Of a stretch of DNA of 52,188 nt, positions 34,537 through 42,582 are shown piece by piece. The stretch lies in assembly GCA_018336015.1 (NCBI GenBank), contig JAGXQZ010000073.1, forward strand, positions 1 to 52,188, in the 5' to 3' direction. Numbering within the stretch: the first letter of the stretch is position 1; every line of letters starts with the position of its first letter. Below the pieces are notes generated by a model, which saw only the letters and a list, made by a program, of their open reading frames with translations, made no database searches and had not been told where the DNA came from. The stretch comes from Algoriphagus sp. (lineage in GTDB: Bacteria > Bacteroidota > Bacteroidia > Cytophagales > Cyclobacteriaceae). A program made the translations under genes and the position numbers.

Positions 34537-35316
34537 TTACCAGGTCGGTTTGTTTTTTGTCAAAAATGCTGCTATTCCCTTTTTACAATCCTCATGGGCA
34601 CGGGCGCGAGCATTGGCCTCCGCTGCCGCGTCCAACGCTCGATCTCGGGCTTCTTTGCCCAAAGATCTGAGCAATCGTTTGGTCTCACTCATGGAAAAGG
34701 CGGAATTTTCACGAATCAGTTTGGCCGCAAACTCATGCGCTACCCAATGATCGAGTGAATCTCCACTCATGTGCCCGGTAATCAGGCCAAACTCATCGGC
34801 TTTTTTGGCAGAGATCATTTCGCCCGAAATCAGGAGTTCCCCGGCCCGATAATGCCCGATTTGCTCTGCAAGAAAGACTGAGACCAAAGCCGGTACAAAT
34901 CCGATTTTCGCTTCGGTGTATCCAAAAAGCGCATCCGAATCCGCAAACGCAAAATCGCAGACAGTCACCAGGCCACAGCCTCCCGCCAAGGCATGACCTT
35001 GAACTTTGGCAATGACCACTTTGGGAAACTCATAAATCTGGCTAAACAGCCGCTTGAGTCGATGGCTGTCCTCCAGATTTTCTTCGAACGTAAAATTCTG
35101 CAAGGATTGAATGTACTCGAGGTCCGCACCCGCACAGAAAGCTCGGCCTTTGGCTTGCAGGATGACAACTTTCACGTTAGGATTGGCTTCCATTTCGGAA
35201 AAAGCCTCTGCCAAATCTGTGATCAACTGTGGACTCAGAGCATTTCTCTTTTCGGGTCTATTGAGGGTGATGAATCCCAGTTGGTTTTCTACCTGTGTGA
35301 GTACGGCGCGTTCCAT
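34537..35316 (-). CDS. Enoyl-CoA hydratase/isomerase family protein
   Basis: A 259-residue crotonase-fold enzyme. The oxyanion-hole segments are KGRAFCAGADLEYIQS and GHALAGGCGLVTVCDFAFAD. The catalytic Glu region reads FGYTEAKIGFVPALVS. It is closest in appearance to short-chain enoyl-CoA or methylglutaconyl-CoA hydratases, though the exact substrate is not readable. It is the first gene of a five-gene block (this gene, recQ, unknown, NUDIX, thioesterase). The thioesterase at the other end also acts on acyl-CoA. Confidence 0.9.
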   Translation of the reverse strand: MERAVLTQVENQLGFITLNRPEKRNALSPQLITDLAEAFSEMEANPNVKVVILQAKGRAFCAGADLEYIQSLQNFTFEENLEDSHRLKRLFSQIYEFPKVVIAKVQGHALAGGCGLVTVCDFAFADSDALFGYTEAKIGFVPALVSVFLAEQIGHYRAGELLISGEMISAKKADEFGLITGHMSGDSLDHWVAHEFAAKLIRENSAFSMSETKRLLRSLGKEARDRALDAAAEANARARAHEDCKKGIAAFLTKNKPTW

Positions 35317-35374
35317 GGTGCGTGGACTTTAGGATGATAAATTAGGCTTAGAAAAAAGCTTAGGCAAACGGAAC

Positions 35375-37309
35375 TTAGAAAATTGCCCGAAAGCCTGCAT
35401 TTTGATTCAAAATAGAATCACTTTGTTGGTTTTCTCCTGAATTATCTCTGCGAAAATCCTGAATTTTCTCAGGCTTTTTACTGCCCCAGGTAATTTCGTT
35501 TTTCTCAGGAAAAAATCTCAGATCCAGTCCCGGAAACCAAACAATAGAATCCTGCCAAACTCCTCGCATCGGTTCGGGCATGTGTGACCTTTTTTCGGTC
35601 AGCCTATTCGGATCTATGGAAAAAGAGAGTTGATCGGTAGGAAAACTCTGATTCCAAGAAAGGTGATGGTCGCCGAGCTGCATGTCCAAAATGGCTTCCT
35701 TATTTCCTCCTTTGAAAAGCAAAAGCTGCTCGGTTGGACGATTGATTTCGCGAAAGAGACCTTCGACTCCCCAAGTAGCAAAAAATACCATCGCCAAAAC
35801 GACCAGCTTTTTCCGGTTGCCTAATTCCCAATTGCCCCAAATCAAGAGTAAAATCCAAACCAACATCATCCCTGAAAAAGTGATCATCAGCCGGTCGATT
35901 TTCCCCAAAGGCAAAAGTTGGATAAAGAAGGTGATCTGGTTTTGGATGTAAATCATCCAATTCACCAGCCATCCCATGACCTCACCCAACATCGGTATCC
36001 ATCCCAAAAACAAAAAAGGAACCCCAACCGCCATAATCAAAAACGCGAGCGGAACCACAACGAGATTGGCAAGCAGAAAGTAGGTGGGAAACTGATGAAA
36101 ATAGAAAACAGAAAGTGGAAATGTCACCAACTGTGCTGCTATGCTCACTGCAGCCAATTGCCAAAAGTACTCCAGCACCACATTGCCGGGAATCCACCAT
36201 CGCACAATCACAGGCTGCAAACCCACAATACCAGCCACAGCGAGGTAGGACAGTTGAAACCCAACGTCAAAAATTACCTCCGGCTCCACCACCATCATCA
36301 GCATGGCGGAAAACGCCAAGATATTCCAGATGGATGGTTTTTTCTTGCGCATCTGACCGGCAGTAGCCAAAGAAAACATCGTGGATGCGCGCACCACAGA
36401 GGGCGAAAACCCTGTCATCAATGCATACAACCAAATCAAGACAACCACGGCCAGCAAATAGCCTTTTCGAAACTTGAAATCACCCTTAAATCGCCTGATT
36501 GGAAGCAAAAGAATGGCATAGATAATCCCGACATGAAGTCCTGAAACCGCCAATATGTGCATGGTGCCTGTTTCGGAATAGGCTTTTTTGATCTCTTTGT
36601 CGAGTGACTCTTTTTGACCGAGCAACAGGGCATTGGCGATCTGTTTGGATTCGGCAATCTCAACCTTTTGATCAATAAGATTGGAAAGAAAGTAGCCCAA
36701 CCGATCTATTGCAAACTCAAGGCTTCTGGTATTGGAAGAATCCACTTTTACCAAGCCTGAGCGAATAAATTGGCGGAAATGAATGTCCTTTTTCGCCAAA
36801 AACCCCCGATAATCAAACTCATCCGGAAAGGATGGAGAAGGGATAATTTCGGGGATTTTGTTGACCAAGACCACTTCACCCGGCTGAAGTGAGGAGGACA
36901 ATTGATGGTAGATCAGTACCTTTCCTTGGGTCTTTTTCCACCCAAGACTGTCTCTGATGGAAAATACTTCCAAGAGATTTTCGGAAGAATTGGGCTTTTG
37001 AATATCAAATCGCTTCACCTCTGCCAAATACATGGTGGCTCCTTGCCAAGCATCCACAGGCAGCGAGGCTTCTTTTTTTTCAAATACAAGAAAGCAGCCC
37101 AAAACCAGCAAAAGCAGATAGCCCAAACCGCTGGAAAGACCAATTGAAACAGGAGTTTTTTTGGCTACTCCAACCAAGTACATGATCCAGACTACAGCCA
37201 GTGAACCGAGGAAAATAACATCCGAACCTTCGGGCAAAATCCTCGCTAGGAAAATTCCTGTCACCAAAAAAGGCAAGTACCTTAAAAATGGAAAGTCAGC
37301 AAATCTCAT
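35375..37309 (-). CDS. ComEC/Rec2-family competence channel protein
   Basis: A 644-residue polytopic membrane protein, putatively the channel for DNA uptake. Two or three N-terminal helices (about 10-75), an OB-like DUF4131 region (about 90-200) and a core competence domain (about 230-500) with the signature HILAVSGLHVGIIYA and TGFSPSVVRASTMF. The C-terminal ~120 residues are soluble and show no metallo-beta-lactamase motif (no HxHxDH), so this is the short two-domain form usual in Bacteroidota. No other com gene is adjacent. Confidence 0.92.
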   Translation of the reverse strand: MRFADFPFLRYLPFLVTGIFLARILPEGSDVIFLGSLAVVWIMYLVGVAKKTPVSIGLSSGLGYLLLLVLGCFLVFEKKEASLPVDAWQGATMYLAEVKRFDIQKPNSSENLLEVFSIRDSLGWKKTQGKVLIYHQLSSSLQPGEVVLVNKIPEIIPSPSFPDEFDYRGFLAKKDIHFRQFIRSGLVKVDSSNTRSLEFAIDRLGYFLSNLIDQKVEIAESKQIANALLLGQKESLDKEIKKAYSETGTMHILAVSGLHVGIIYAILLLPIRRFKGDFKFRKGYLLAVVVLIWLYALMTGFSPSVVRASTMFSLATAGQMRKKKPSIWNILAFSAMLMMVVEPEVIFDVGFQLSYLAVAGIVGLQPVIVRWWIPGNVVLEYFWQLAAVSIAAQLVTFPLSVFYFHQFPTYFLLANLVVVPLAFLIMAVGVPFLFLGWIPMLGEVMGWLVNWMIYIQNQITFFIQLLPLGKIDRLMITFSGMMLVWILLLIWGNWELGNRKKLVVLAMVFFATWGVEGLFREINRPTEQLLLFKGGNKEAILDMQLGDHHLSWNQSFPTDQLSFSIDPNRLTEKRSHMPEPMRGVWQDSIVWFPGLDLRFFPEKNEITWGSKKPEKIQDFRRDNSGENQQSDSILNQNAGFRAIF

Positions 37310-37350
37310 GTTTGAAAAAAAATCAAACCTTAAGGTAAAATAAATCAGGC

Positions 37351-37377
37351 AAAAAAAAGAGCCCCGAAAGGCTCTTT
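37351..37377 (-). terminator. Terminator after the DUF3575-like barrel gene
   Basis: Arms aaagagcc (37356-37363) and ggctcttt (37370-37377); on the minus strand it follows the stop at 37400 and ends in eight Ts. Confidence 0.88.
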
Positions 37378-37399
37378 ATAGCAGTTTTTCCAAGTTCGA

Positions 37400-37975
37400 T
37401 TAAAAGCGGTAGCCTAGGCTGAAACCTCCATTGAGCTCCACAGGAGAAAAGCGCGCATTGGCGGCCTCTCCGAATCCACGTCCTACACTTGCATAAGGAC
37501 CAAAGGCAAAATGCCGGGACACTTCCCATTTGTATCCAAATCCAGCTCCCAGAATAAAGGCCGTCATGTCTGTGGTGGTAATTCCACCTGAGTTGGTCGG
37601 TTCCTCAAATTCTCCAAACCTGATTTTGGCAAAAGGATACATATGAAAACGCCCATTTGGCTTGTTGCCAAAATAAAAATTCAGCGCAGTCATGGCTGAA
37701 TTGGTTTTGTAGGTTTTACCCTTTCCTTCAGAGTTAAAGCCAAATCGGTCATTGGCCAATACCTGAAATTCTAGCGAATGGCTTTCGCTGAGGTAGCGTT
37801 CATACCCGATTTCAAAAGAACCCAAAAGAATCAGGTTCATGAAATTGACTTTAAACTCATTTTCAAAAGTTCCGATGTTAGGATTCCGAGTGCCTGAGGA
37901 GGAAATAACCTGTTGGGCAGTGCCTGCAACTCCCAGGCTGACTACAAGTAGAAAGGATAAAATTGATTTTCTCAT
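37400..37975 (-). CDS. Outer membrane beta-barrel protein (DUF3575-like)
   Basis: About 191 residues from ATG 37975, which gives the signal peptide MRKSILSFLLVVSLGVAGTAQ; the frame extends to 38011. Strands are clear: VNFMNLILLGSFEIGYERYL, HSLEFQVLAND, MTALNFYFG, FHMYPFAKIRFGEF, AFILGAGFGYKWEV, HFAFGPYASVGRGFG, and a terminal GGFSLGYRF ending in Phe, the classical BAM signal. The pattern (NLILLGSFEIGYER) resembles DUF3575/OmpA-like small barrels. Function unknown. Confidence 0.82.
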   Translation of the reverse strand: MRKSILSFLLVVSLGVAGTAQQVISSSGTRNPNIGTFENEFKVNFMNLILLGSFEIGYERYLSESHSLEFQVLANDRFGFNSEGKGKTYKTNSAMTALNFYFGNKPNGRFHMYPFAKIRFGEFEEPTNSGGITTTDMTAFILGAGFGYKWEVSRHFAFGPYASVGRGFGEAANARFSPVELNGGFSLGYRF

Positions 37976-38014
37976 AAAAGGTAACAGTTGGTTTGGCTGA
38001 CTTGGTAACAATGA

Positions 38015-38449
38015 TCAAGCCAACTGCATTTTGTAATGTTGGATGAAACATTCTTCAAAAAGATCTCCCACCTTTTCAAAACCGAATTTGGAATAAAGTC
38101 CCACGGCGGAGAGTTGGGCATGGAGGTACTTAATTTTACCGGCAGCATCAGGATTAGCCGCAATGTCTATCAGCACTTCTGAAACCAGTGCTTGACCTAT
38201 TCCTTTACCTCGAAACTCTCTAAGAACCGCAAAACGCTCCAATTTGACCCCATAGTCAGTGACTCTCCAGCGGGCTGCCCCAACAGGGATTTCCTCCAGA
38301 AAGGCAATAAAATGATGGGAAGTGGCTTCAAAATCGTCCCGTTCAAGCGCAGGATCCACATTTTGCTCGAGGACAAAGACTTGATTTCGGATGGCAAAAG
38401 CCTCCTGAAGAAGAGAATTATCCGTTATTTTTTCTACTCTGAGACTCAT
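38015..38449 (-). CDS. GNAT-family N-acetyltransferase
   Basis: A 144-residue GNAT enzyme: FAIRNQVFVLEQNVDPALE and HHFIAFLEEIPVGAARWR at the start, then VKLERFAVLREFRGKGIGQ with the acetyl-CoA loop, and LHAQLSAVGLYSKFGFEKVG. The pattern is that of the ElaA/YjcF subgroup. Its start overlaps the end of phoH by 32 bases, so it is probably translated by coupling. Substrate unknown. Confidence 0.87.
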   Translation of the reverse strand: MSLRVEKITDNSLLQEAFAIRNQVFVLEQNVDPALERDDFEATSHHFIAFLEEIPVGAARWRVTDYGVKLERFAVLREFRGKGIGQALVSEVLIDIAANPDAAGKIKYLHAQLSAVGLYSKFGFEKVGDLFEECFIQHYKMQLA

Positions 38450-39407
38450 TTCGGTATTGTTCCCTTTCCTCCTGATTTTTCTCGTAGGCTTCGATGATGG
38501 CTTTGACCAACTTGTGACGGATCACGTCTTTTCCGCTGAGATTGACGATGCCGATTCCTTTCACGTCTTTCAAAATACGTAATGCCTCGGACAATCCGGA
38601 TTTCTGTCGGACAGGAAGATCAACTTGAGTTTGGTCTCCTGTGATGATCACCCGGGAGTTGGGGCCCATTCGGGTAAGGAACATTTTGATCTGCTCACTC
38701 GTGGTGTTTTGCGCCTCATCCAAGAGCACAAAAGCATCATGGAGCGTCCGACCACGCATGTAGGCGAGTGGAGCTATTTCGATGACTCGGGTTTCTTGGT
38801 AGTATTTCAGCTTCTCGGGCGGCACCATGTCTTGCAAGGCATCGTAGATCGGCCTAAGGTATGGATCCAATTTTTCCTGAAGATCACCGGGTAAAAATCC
38901 AAGATTTTCTCCTGCTTCGACAGCAGGGCGAGTGATGATGATCCGCTTGACTTCGCGGTTTTTTAAAGCCCTTACTGCCAAAGCCACCGCTATATACGTT
39001 TTACCTGTACCGGCAGGGCCGAGGGCAAAAACCAAATCATTTTTCATGGCCGCATCAACCAACTTCCGCTGATTGGCAGACTTGGGCTTGATGACAAGGC
39101 CTTTATTTCCAAAAACAATCACCTGATCACGACTTGCCTCTTCAAAAGGAATGCCTTCGATATCAAGGTAATCTTTGACGTTGTCGGGAGTGATATGTCC
39201 AAACCGATCAAAATGCTCCAAAAGCAAATTGATCAGGTCATTGATTCGGAGGATTTCAGGGGCGCTACCTTGAATTCGTATTTCATTGCCTCTGGATACA
39301 ATTTTGCTCTGAGGGAAAGCCTGGGCAATTTGTCGGATATTTTCATTGGCTGTGCCTAAAAACTCAGCCAATGGGACATTTTCTAGGGTGATTACTTTTT
39401 CGACCAA
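38418..39407 (-). CDS. PhoH-like ATPase
   Basis: A 329-residue protein with an N-terminal KH-like region (about 25-95) and an AAA-type PhoH domain (about 110-310). Walker A GPAGTGKT is at 130-137, Walker B is FVLLDEAQNTT, and the sensor segment is RVIITGDQTQVDL. PhoH/YbeZ-type proteins are cytosolic ATPases linked to RNA metabolism and ribosome assembly, often near ybeY; no ybeY is in this window. Divergent from the SAM hydrolase gene by 103 bases. Confidence 0.93.
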   Translation of the reverse strand: MVEKVITLENVPLAEFLGTANENIRQIAQAFPQSKIVSRGNEIRIQGSAPEILRINDLINLLLEHFDRFGHITPDNVKDYLDIEGIPFEEASRDQVIVFGNKGLVIKPKSANQRKLVDAAMKNDLVFALGPAGTGKTYIAVALAVRALKNREVKRIIITRPAVEAGENLGFLPGDLQEKLDPYLRPIYDALQDMVPPEKLKYYQETRVIEIAPLAYMRGRTLHDAFVLLDEAQNTTSEQIKMFLTRMGPNSRVIITGDQTQVDLPVRQKSGLSEALRILKDVKGIGIVNLSGKDVIRHKLVKAIIEAYEKNQEEREQYRNESQSRKNNG

Positions 39408-39431
39408 ACTCGTGTATTGATTAGATTAACC

Positions 39432-39463
39432 TTGAAGGCAAAAGAATAAAATTTCTATTTTTG
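39432..39463 (+). promoter_or_regulatory. Candidate SAM-hydrolase promoter
   Basis: TTG at 39432-39434 and TATTTTTG at 39456-39463 (exact TAnnTTTG) with a 21-base spacer, about 48 bases before the ATG at 39511. Confidence 0.5.
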
Positions 39464-39510
39464 TTCACTCCCCCCTCAAACAAAAATACAATTTTAATCG
39501 ACTTGCTTGT

Positions 39511-40281
39511 ATGGCATTGGTGACATTCCTCTCTGATTTCGGGGATAAAGATTATTACGTACCTGCTGTGAAAGCCAAGATGCTTTCCATCAATCCACAA
39601 CTGCACATCGTCGATATTTCCCATACCATCAACCCATTTGATCTCGAGCAGGCAGCATTCATTCTCAGGTCGACTTTTAGGGAATTTCCAAAAGGCACTG
39701 TCCATCTAGTGGGGGTAAACACCACTGGAACCATGACCGCAGGATATATCGGTATCAAACTGGAAGATCATATTTTCATCGGTCCAAATAATGGGGTCTT
39801 GAGTATGCTCGCTGATTACGATCCAGGGATCATTGTGCAGTTTGCGGATATCCATGTGAAAGATTCTACGTTTCCGACACGGGATATTTTGGCTCCGATA
39901 GCCGCGAAAGTAGCTTCGGGAGCCGCCATTCATGATTTTGGAGGGCCTTCTTCCTCCTTCAAAAAACTGATGTCCAGACAAGCGAAAGCCACCCGAGAAC
40001 AAATCATCGGTCACGTCATACGAGTGGATCGATATGGCAACCTGATTACCAATATCAAAAAAGAGATTTTCGAAAAATTGAATCCCGGAAGTTTCACCAT
40101 TCAATTTGGAAGGGAAACTGTAAATCGCCTGCAAACAGGATACGATCAGGTAGAAGCCGGTGATCCCTATGCTTTCTTCAATAGCCTTGATTTACTGGAA
40201 ATCGGCATCAATCATGGAAATGGAGGTAGCTTGCTCGGTCTAAAGCAAGACAGTGTGGTGTATGTAATCTTTGGTAGCTGA
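39511..40281 (+). CDS. SAM hydroxide adenosyltransferase (DUF62 family)
   Basis: A 256-residue protein of the chlorinase/fluorinase fold. The N-terminal domain starts TFLSDFGDKDYYVPAVK (D9), followed by VDISHTINPFDLEQAA, and GPNNGVLS marks the SAM site. The C-terminal OB-like domain has HVIRVDRYGNLITNI, a conserved RYGN. The insertion loop of true halogenases is not evident, so hydrolysis of SAM to adenosine and Met is the best call. Coupled to the next gene through TGATG. Confidence 0.9.
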   Translation: MALVTFLSDFGDKDYYVPAVKAKMLSINPQLHIVDISHTINPFDLEQAAFILRSTFREFPKGTVHLVGVNTTGTMTAGYIGIKLEDHIFIGPNNGVLSMLADYDPGIIVQFADIHVKDSTFPTRDILAPIAAKVASGAAIHDFGGPSSSFKKLMSRQAKATREQIIGHVIRVDRYGNLITNIKKEIFEKLNPGSFTIQFGRETVNRLQTGYDQVEAGDPYAFFNSLDLLEIGINHGNGGSLLGLKQDSVVYVIFGS

Positions 40282-40580
40282 TGTTGATCCGAATCGTGCG
40301 AATGACTTTCCGTCCTGAGGAGGTAGAAGCTTTTCTCAAAAACTTTGAAGCCAACAAGCAAGCGATCCGAAATTCACCCGGCTGCAGGCATTTAGAGCTT
40401 TGGCAAGACGATCATCAAAAAAATATTTTCATGACATACAGCCATTGGGAAAGCGAAGAAGCACTGAACAAGTATCGTGATTCTGAGCTCTTTAAATCTG
40501 TCTGGAGCTTTACCAAGGCCCTTTTTGCAGAAAAGCCGCAAGCATTCAGCACAAAAAAATTGCAGGAAGTAGAGAAATGA
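40281..40580 (+). CDS. ABM-domain (antibiotic biosynthesis monooxygenase-like) protein
   Basis: A 99-residue dimeric alpha/beta-barrel (ferredoxin-like) protein: MLIRIVRMTFRPEEVEAFL, NSPGCRHLELWQD, NIFMTYSHWESEEALNKYR, DSELFKSVWSFTKALF. This matches the ABM/YgiN type, which includes quinol monooxygenases and small heme-degrading enzymes. The heme-ligand residues of IsdG are not apparent. The start shares one base with the stop of the SAM hydrolase gene. Confidence 0.85.
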   Translation: MLIRIVRMTFRPEEVEAFLKNFEANKQAIRNSPGCRHLELWQDDHQKNIFMTYSHWESEEALNKYRDSELFKSVWSFTKALFAEKPQAFSTKKLQEVEK

Positions 40581-40581
40581 G

Positions 40582-40613
40582 TTTGTAGGAAATCATTTTT
40601 GTATTCATATTTG
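40582..40613 (+). promoter_or_regulatory. Candidate tRNA-Leu promoter
   Basis: TTG at 40583-40585, 20-base spacer, CATATTTG at 40606-40613 (one mismatch to TAnnTTTG), 36 bases upstream of the tRNA. Confidence 0.4.
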
Positions 40614-40649
40614 CAGCCCGTTCAAGAAGGAACGGATTTCAATTGAAAT

Positions 40650-40733
40650 GCCCAGATGGCGGAATTGGTAGACGCGTTGGTCTCAAACACCAATGAGGTT
40701 ACACTCGTGCCGGTTCGACTCCGGCTCTGGGTA
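40650..40733 (+). tRNA. tRNA-Leu (CAA)
   Basis: An 84-base class II tRNA. The acceptor stem is gcccaga (40650-40656) with tctgggt (40726-40732; first pair G-U). The D arm includes ggcggaattggtagacgc, the anticodon stem-loop is ttggt-ctcaaac-accaa with anticodon CAA, then a variable arm, and the T arm is gccggttcgactccggc. CCA is not encoded. Followed by its own terminator. Confidence 0.96.
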
Positions 40734-40735
40734 CT

Positions 40736-40768
40736 GAGGCTCACAGAAATGTGAGCCTCTTTTATTTT
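40736..40768 (+). terminator. tRNA-Leu terminator
   Basis: Arms gaggctcac (40736-40744) and gtgagcctc (40751-40759), loop agaaat, then ttttattttc. Confidence 0.92.
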
Positions 40769-40788
40769 CAGCCTGTTGCTGGAAGGAC

Positions 40789-40817
40789 CTTTTCCAAAGT
40801 TTGGAACTTTGGAAAAG
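40789..40817. repeat. 29-bp intergenic hairpin repeat, copy 2
   Basis: Perfect 12-base arms cttttccaaagt and actttggaaaag with loop ttgga. The same element as at 22814-22842, from which it differs at two positions. It lies 21 bases after the tRNA terminator. Confidence 0.8.
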
Positions 40818-40851
40818 CTACAATTGATCAGACTTTACTTTAAAAACCATG

Positions 40852-40898
40852 TAATTTGAAAGTTAAACTTTCAAATTACATGGTTTTTGATTTGCTCC
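40852..40898. terminator. Very long bidirectional hairpin
   Basis: A perfect 23-base inverted repeat (40852-40874 with 40876-40898) around a single central A; outer ends are A5 and T5. It lies 34 bases after the symporter stop (minus strand) and is symmetric enough to terminate both strands. Unusually long for a terminator. Confidence 0.85.
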
Positions 40899-40931
40899 TT
40901 AAACAAAATGGAGTGTTCATTTTTAATTTAC

Positions 40932-42557
40932 CTACCTCCCCAAGAACCAATAAATCAACACCGTAACCACGCAGAGCACCACCGCCAAAGGTTTTGCATA
41001 CCGCCATCCTTCCATGTTAATTGGTCCTGGAGGTAAAGTGACCACTTCTTTTGGTGGGAATTTTAAACTCACGAGATACATCACCAAAAGATTGAGTATA
41101 AACTCAATCCCCCAAATGTGGATGAAATGCAAGTCCACCTTTATGACAAAGGTCGTAAGCAGGTAAAAAGACAGTCCCACTGCCAATCCGGCTTTGGCTC
41201 CGGCAGCTGATATTTTTGGCCAGAAAAATCCTGCCATCAAAACCGAAGCGATCGGGATAAAGAAAATCCCATTCAACTCCTGCATCAGCTGATACAATCC
41301 TTCCGGCGCGTTCGCGACCATCGGCGCAATCAGGATCGAAACCACTGCCAGTACCAATGCACTCAGCTTTCCTATTTTCACCAACTGAAATTCGGTGGCA
41401 TTGGGATGGATGATCTTTTTGTAAATATCCAAACTGAAGATCGTGGAAGCTGAATTGAGTACGGAATTAAACGTACTCAAAACCGCCCCAAGCACCACCG
41501 CGGCAAAAAATCCGATCATGCTCATCGGCAGGACCTTTTTCACCAAAACAGGATAGATCATGTCCTGCTCTCCAAAGTATTCTTCCCCGAAATAATAAAA
41601 GGCAATCACTCCCGGGAGCACGATGATCAGCGGGATTAAGATCTTGAAAACTCCGGTGAAAAGAAGTCCTTTTTGTGCTTCAGCCATGTTCTTAGCTCCA
41701 AATGCCCGTTGGATGATCGTCTGATTCATCCCCCAGAAATAGAGTTGATTAATCATCAAACCGGTAAACAAGGTGCTAAAGGGTAGGACAGAATCTTCGG
41801 CGCCGATGACATTGAATTTTTGAGGGACAGCTTCGTAAACTTTTGTAAGGCCAGTCGCCATACTTCCGTCACCGATTTCCCATAGTGCAAAAGCCGGCAC
41901 AGCCAATCCTCCGATAACCAATCCTATGGCATTGAGTGTGTCAGAATAGGCTACAGCTTTCAATCCCCCAAAAATCGCATAGACCGATCCAATTACCCCT
42001 ATGGCCAAAACCGATAACCAAATCCCCTGAGATTTACTGATCTCAAATACCTGAGAAACATTGAAAATGCTTTCCAGATTGATCGCTCCGGTATACAATA
42101 CGATGGGAAGTAACGTGAATACAAAAGACAGCATCAACAGCACCGAGACTATGGTCTTGGTCGTCTCATCGTAGCGATGAGCCAAATATTGCGGAATGGT
42201 CGCTAGCCCCATCCGCATATAGATTGGCAAAAAGTAAAACGTGGCGATAACCAATGCAACCGCCGAAGTCACCTCCCAGGCAATGATGATCATTCCGTTT
42301 TTATAAGCGGATCCATTCATGCCGATCAAGTGCTCGGTAGAAATATTGGTCAAAATCATCGATCCTGCAATCACTCCGCCTGTGAGGCTCCTTCCTCCTA
42401 AAAAATACCCTTCACGGGATTTGAGATTTTCATTTCGGAGTTTATACCAAGAGAAAAAGGCCACCAACAGGGTGAAGCCTACAAAGGTGAGAACCGTAAG
42501 CATGTACAAGAAGGCTAGATTGGGTGGTGTAAATAGAAAAGGGGATGAAATCATCAC
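40932..42557 (-). CDS. Sodium:solute symporter (SSS family), probably for inositol or a sugar
   Basis: The 541-residue protein has about 14 membrane helices and SGLT-type features: SREGYFLGGRSLTGGVIAGS, MILTNISTEHLIGMNG, AIFGGLKAVAYSDTLNAIG (the SSS signature) and NQTIIQRAFGAKN. An alternative start is ATG 42503 (MLTVLTFVGFTLLVAFF). It imports a sugar-like solute with Na+. It lies 25 bases after the myo-inositol oxygenase gene, so myo-inositol is the likely cargo; this is inferred from context. Confidence 0.9.
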   Translation of the reverse strand: MMISSPFLFTPPNLAFLYMLTVLTFVGFTLLVAFFSWYKLRNENLKSREGYFLGGRSLTGGVIAGSMILTNISTEHLIGMNGSAYKNGMIIIAWEVTSAVALVIATFYFLPIYMRMGLATIPQYLAHRYDETTKTIVSVLLMLSFVFTLLPIVLYTGAINLESIFNVSQVFEISKSQGIWLSVLAIGVIGSVYAIFGGLKAVAYSDTLNAIGLVIGGLAVPAFALWEIGDGSMATGLTKVYEAVPQKFNVIGAEDSVLPFSTLFTGLMINQLYFWGMNQTIIQRAFGAKNMAEAQKGLLFTGVFKILIPLIIVLPGVIAFYYFGEEYFGEQDMIYPVLVKKVLPMSMIGFFAAVVLGAVLSTFNSVLNSASTIFSLDIYKKIIHPNATEFQLVKIGKLSALVLAVVSILIAPMVANAPEGLYQLMQELNGIFFIPIASVLMAGFFWPKISAAGAKAGLAVGLSFYLLTTFVIKVDLHFIHIWGIEFILNLLVMYLVSLKFPPKEVVTLPPGPINMEGWRYAKPLAVVLCVVTVLIYWFLGR

Positions 42558-42582
42558 CCCCCGAATAGAAAATTGTCAGCTT

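Noticed and set aside
36115..36544. His/Gln-rich plus-strand frames antisense to comEC
   Set aside because: The composition results from the complement of hydrophobic codons; no conserved pattern.
35375..37309. comEC as a truncated gene, because no metallo-beta-lactamase domain is seen
   Set aside because: The two-domain form of about 650-700 residues is normal in Bacteroidota and the frame is intact.
39408..39510. Possible SAM-type riboswitch before the SAM hydrolase gene
   Set aside because: Only 103 bases, AT-rich, no conserved stems of any SAM riboswitch class; a simple promoter match explains it better.
39511..40281. Fluorinase/chlorinase
   Set aside because: Same fold, but the protein is short and lacks the halogenase insertion loop; SAM hydrolase is the safer call.
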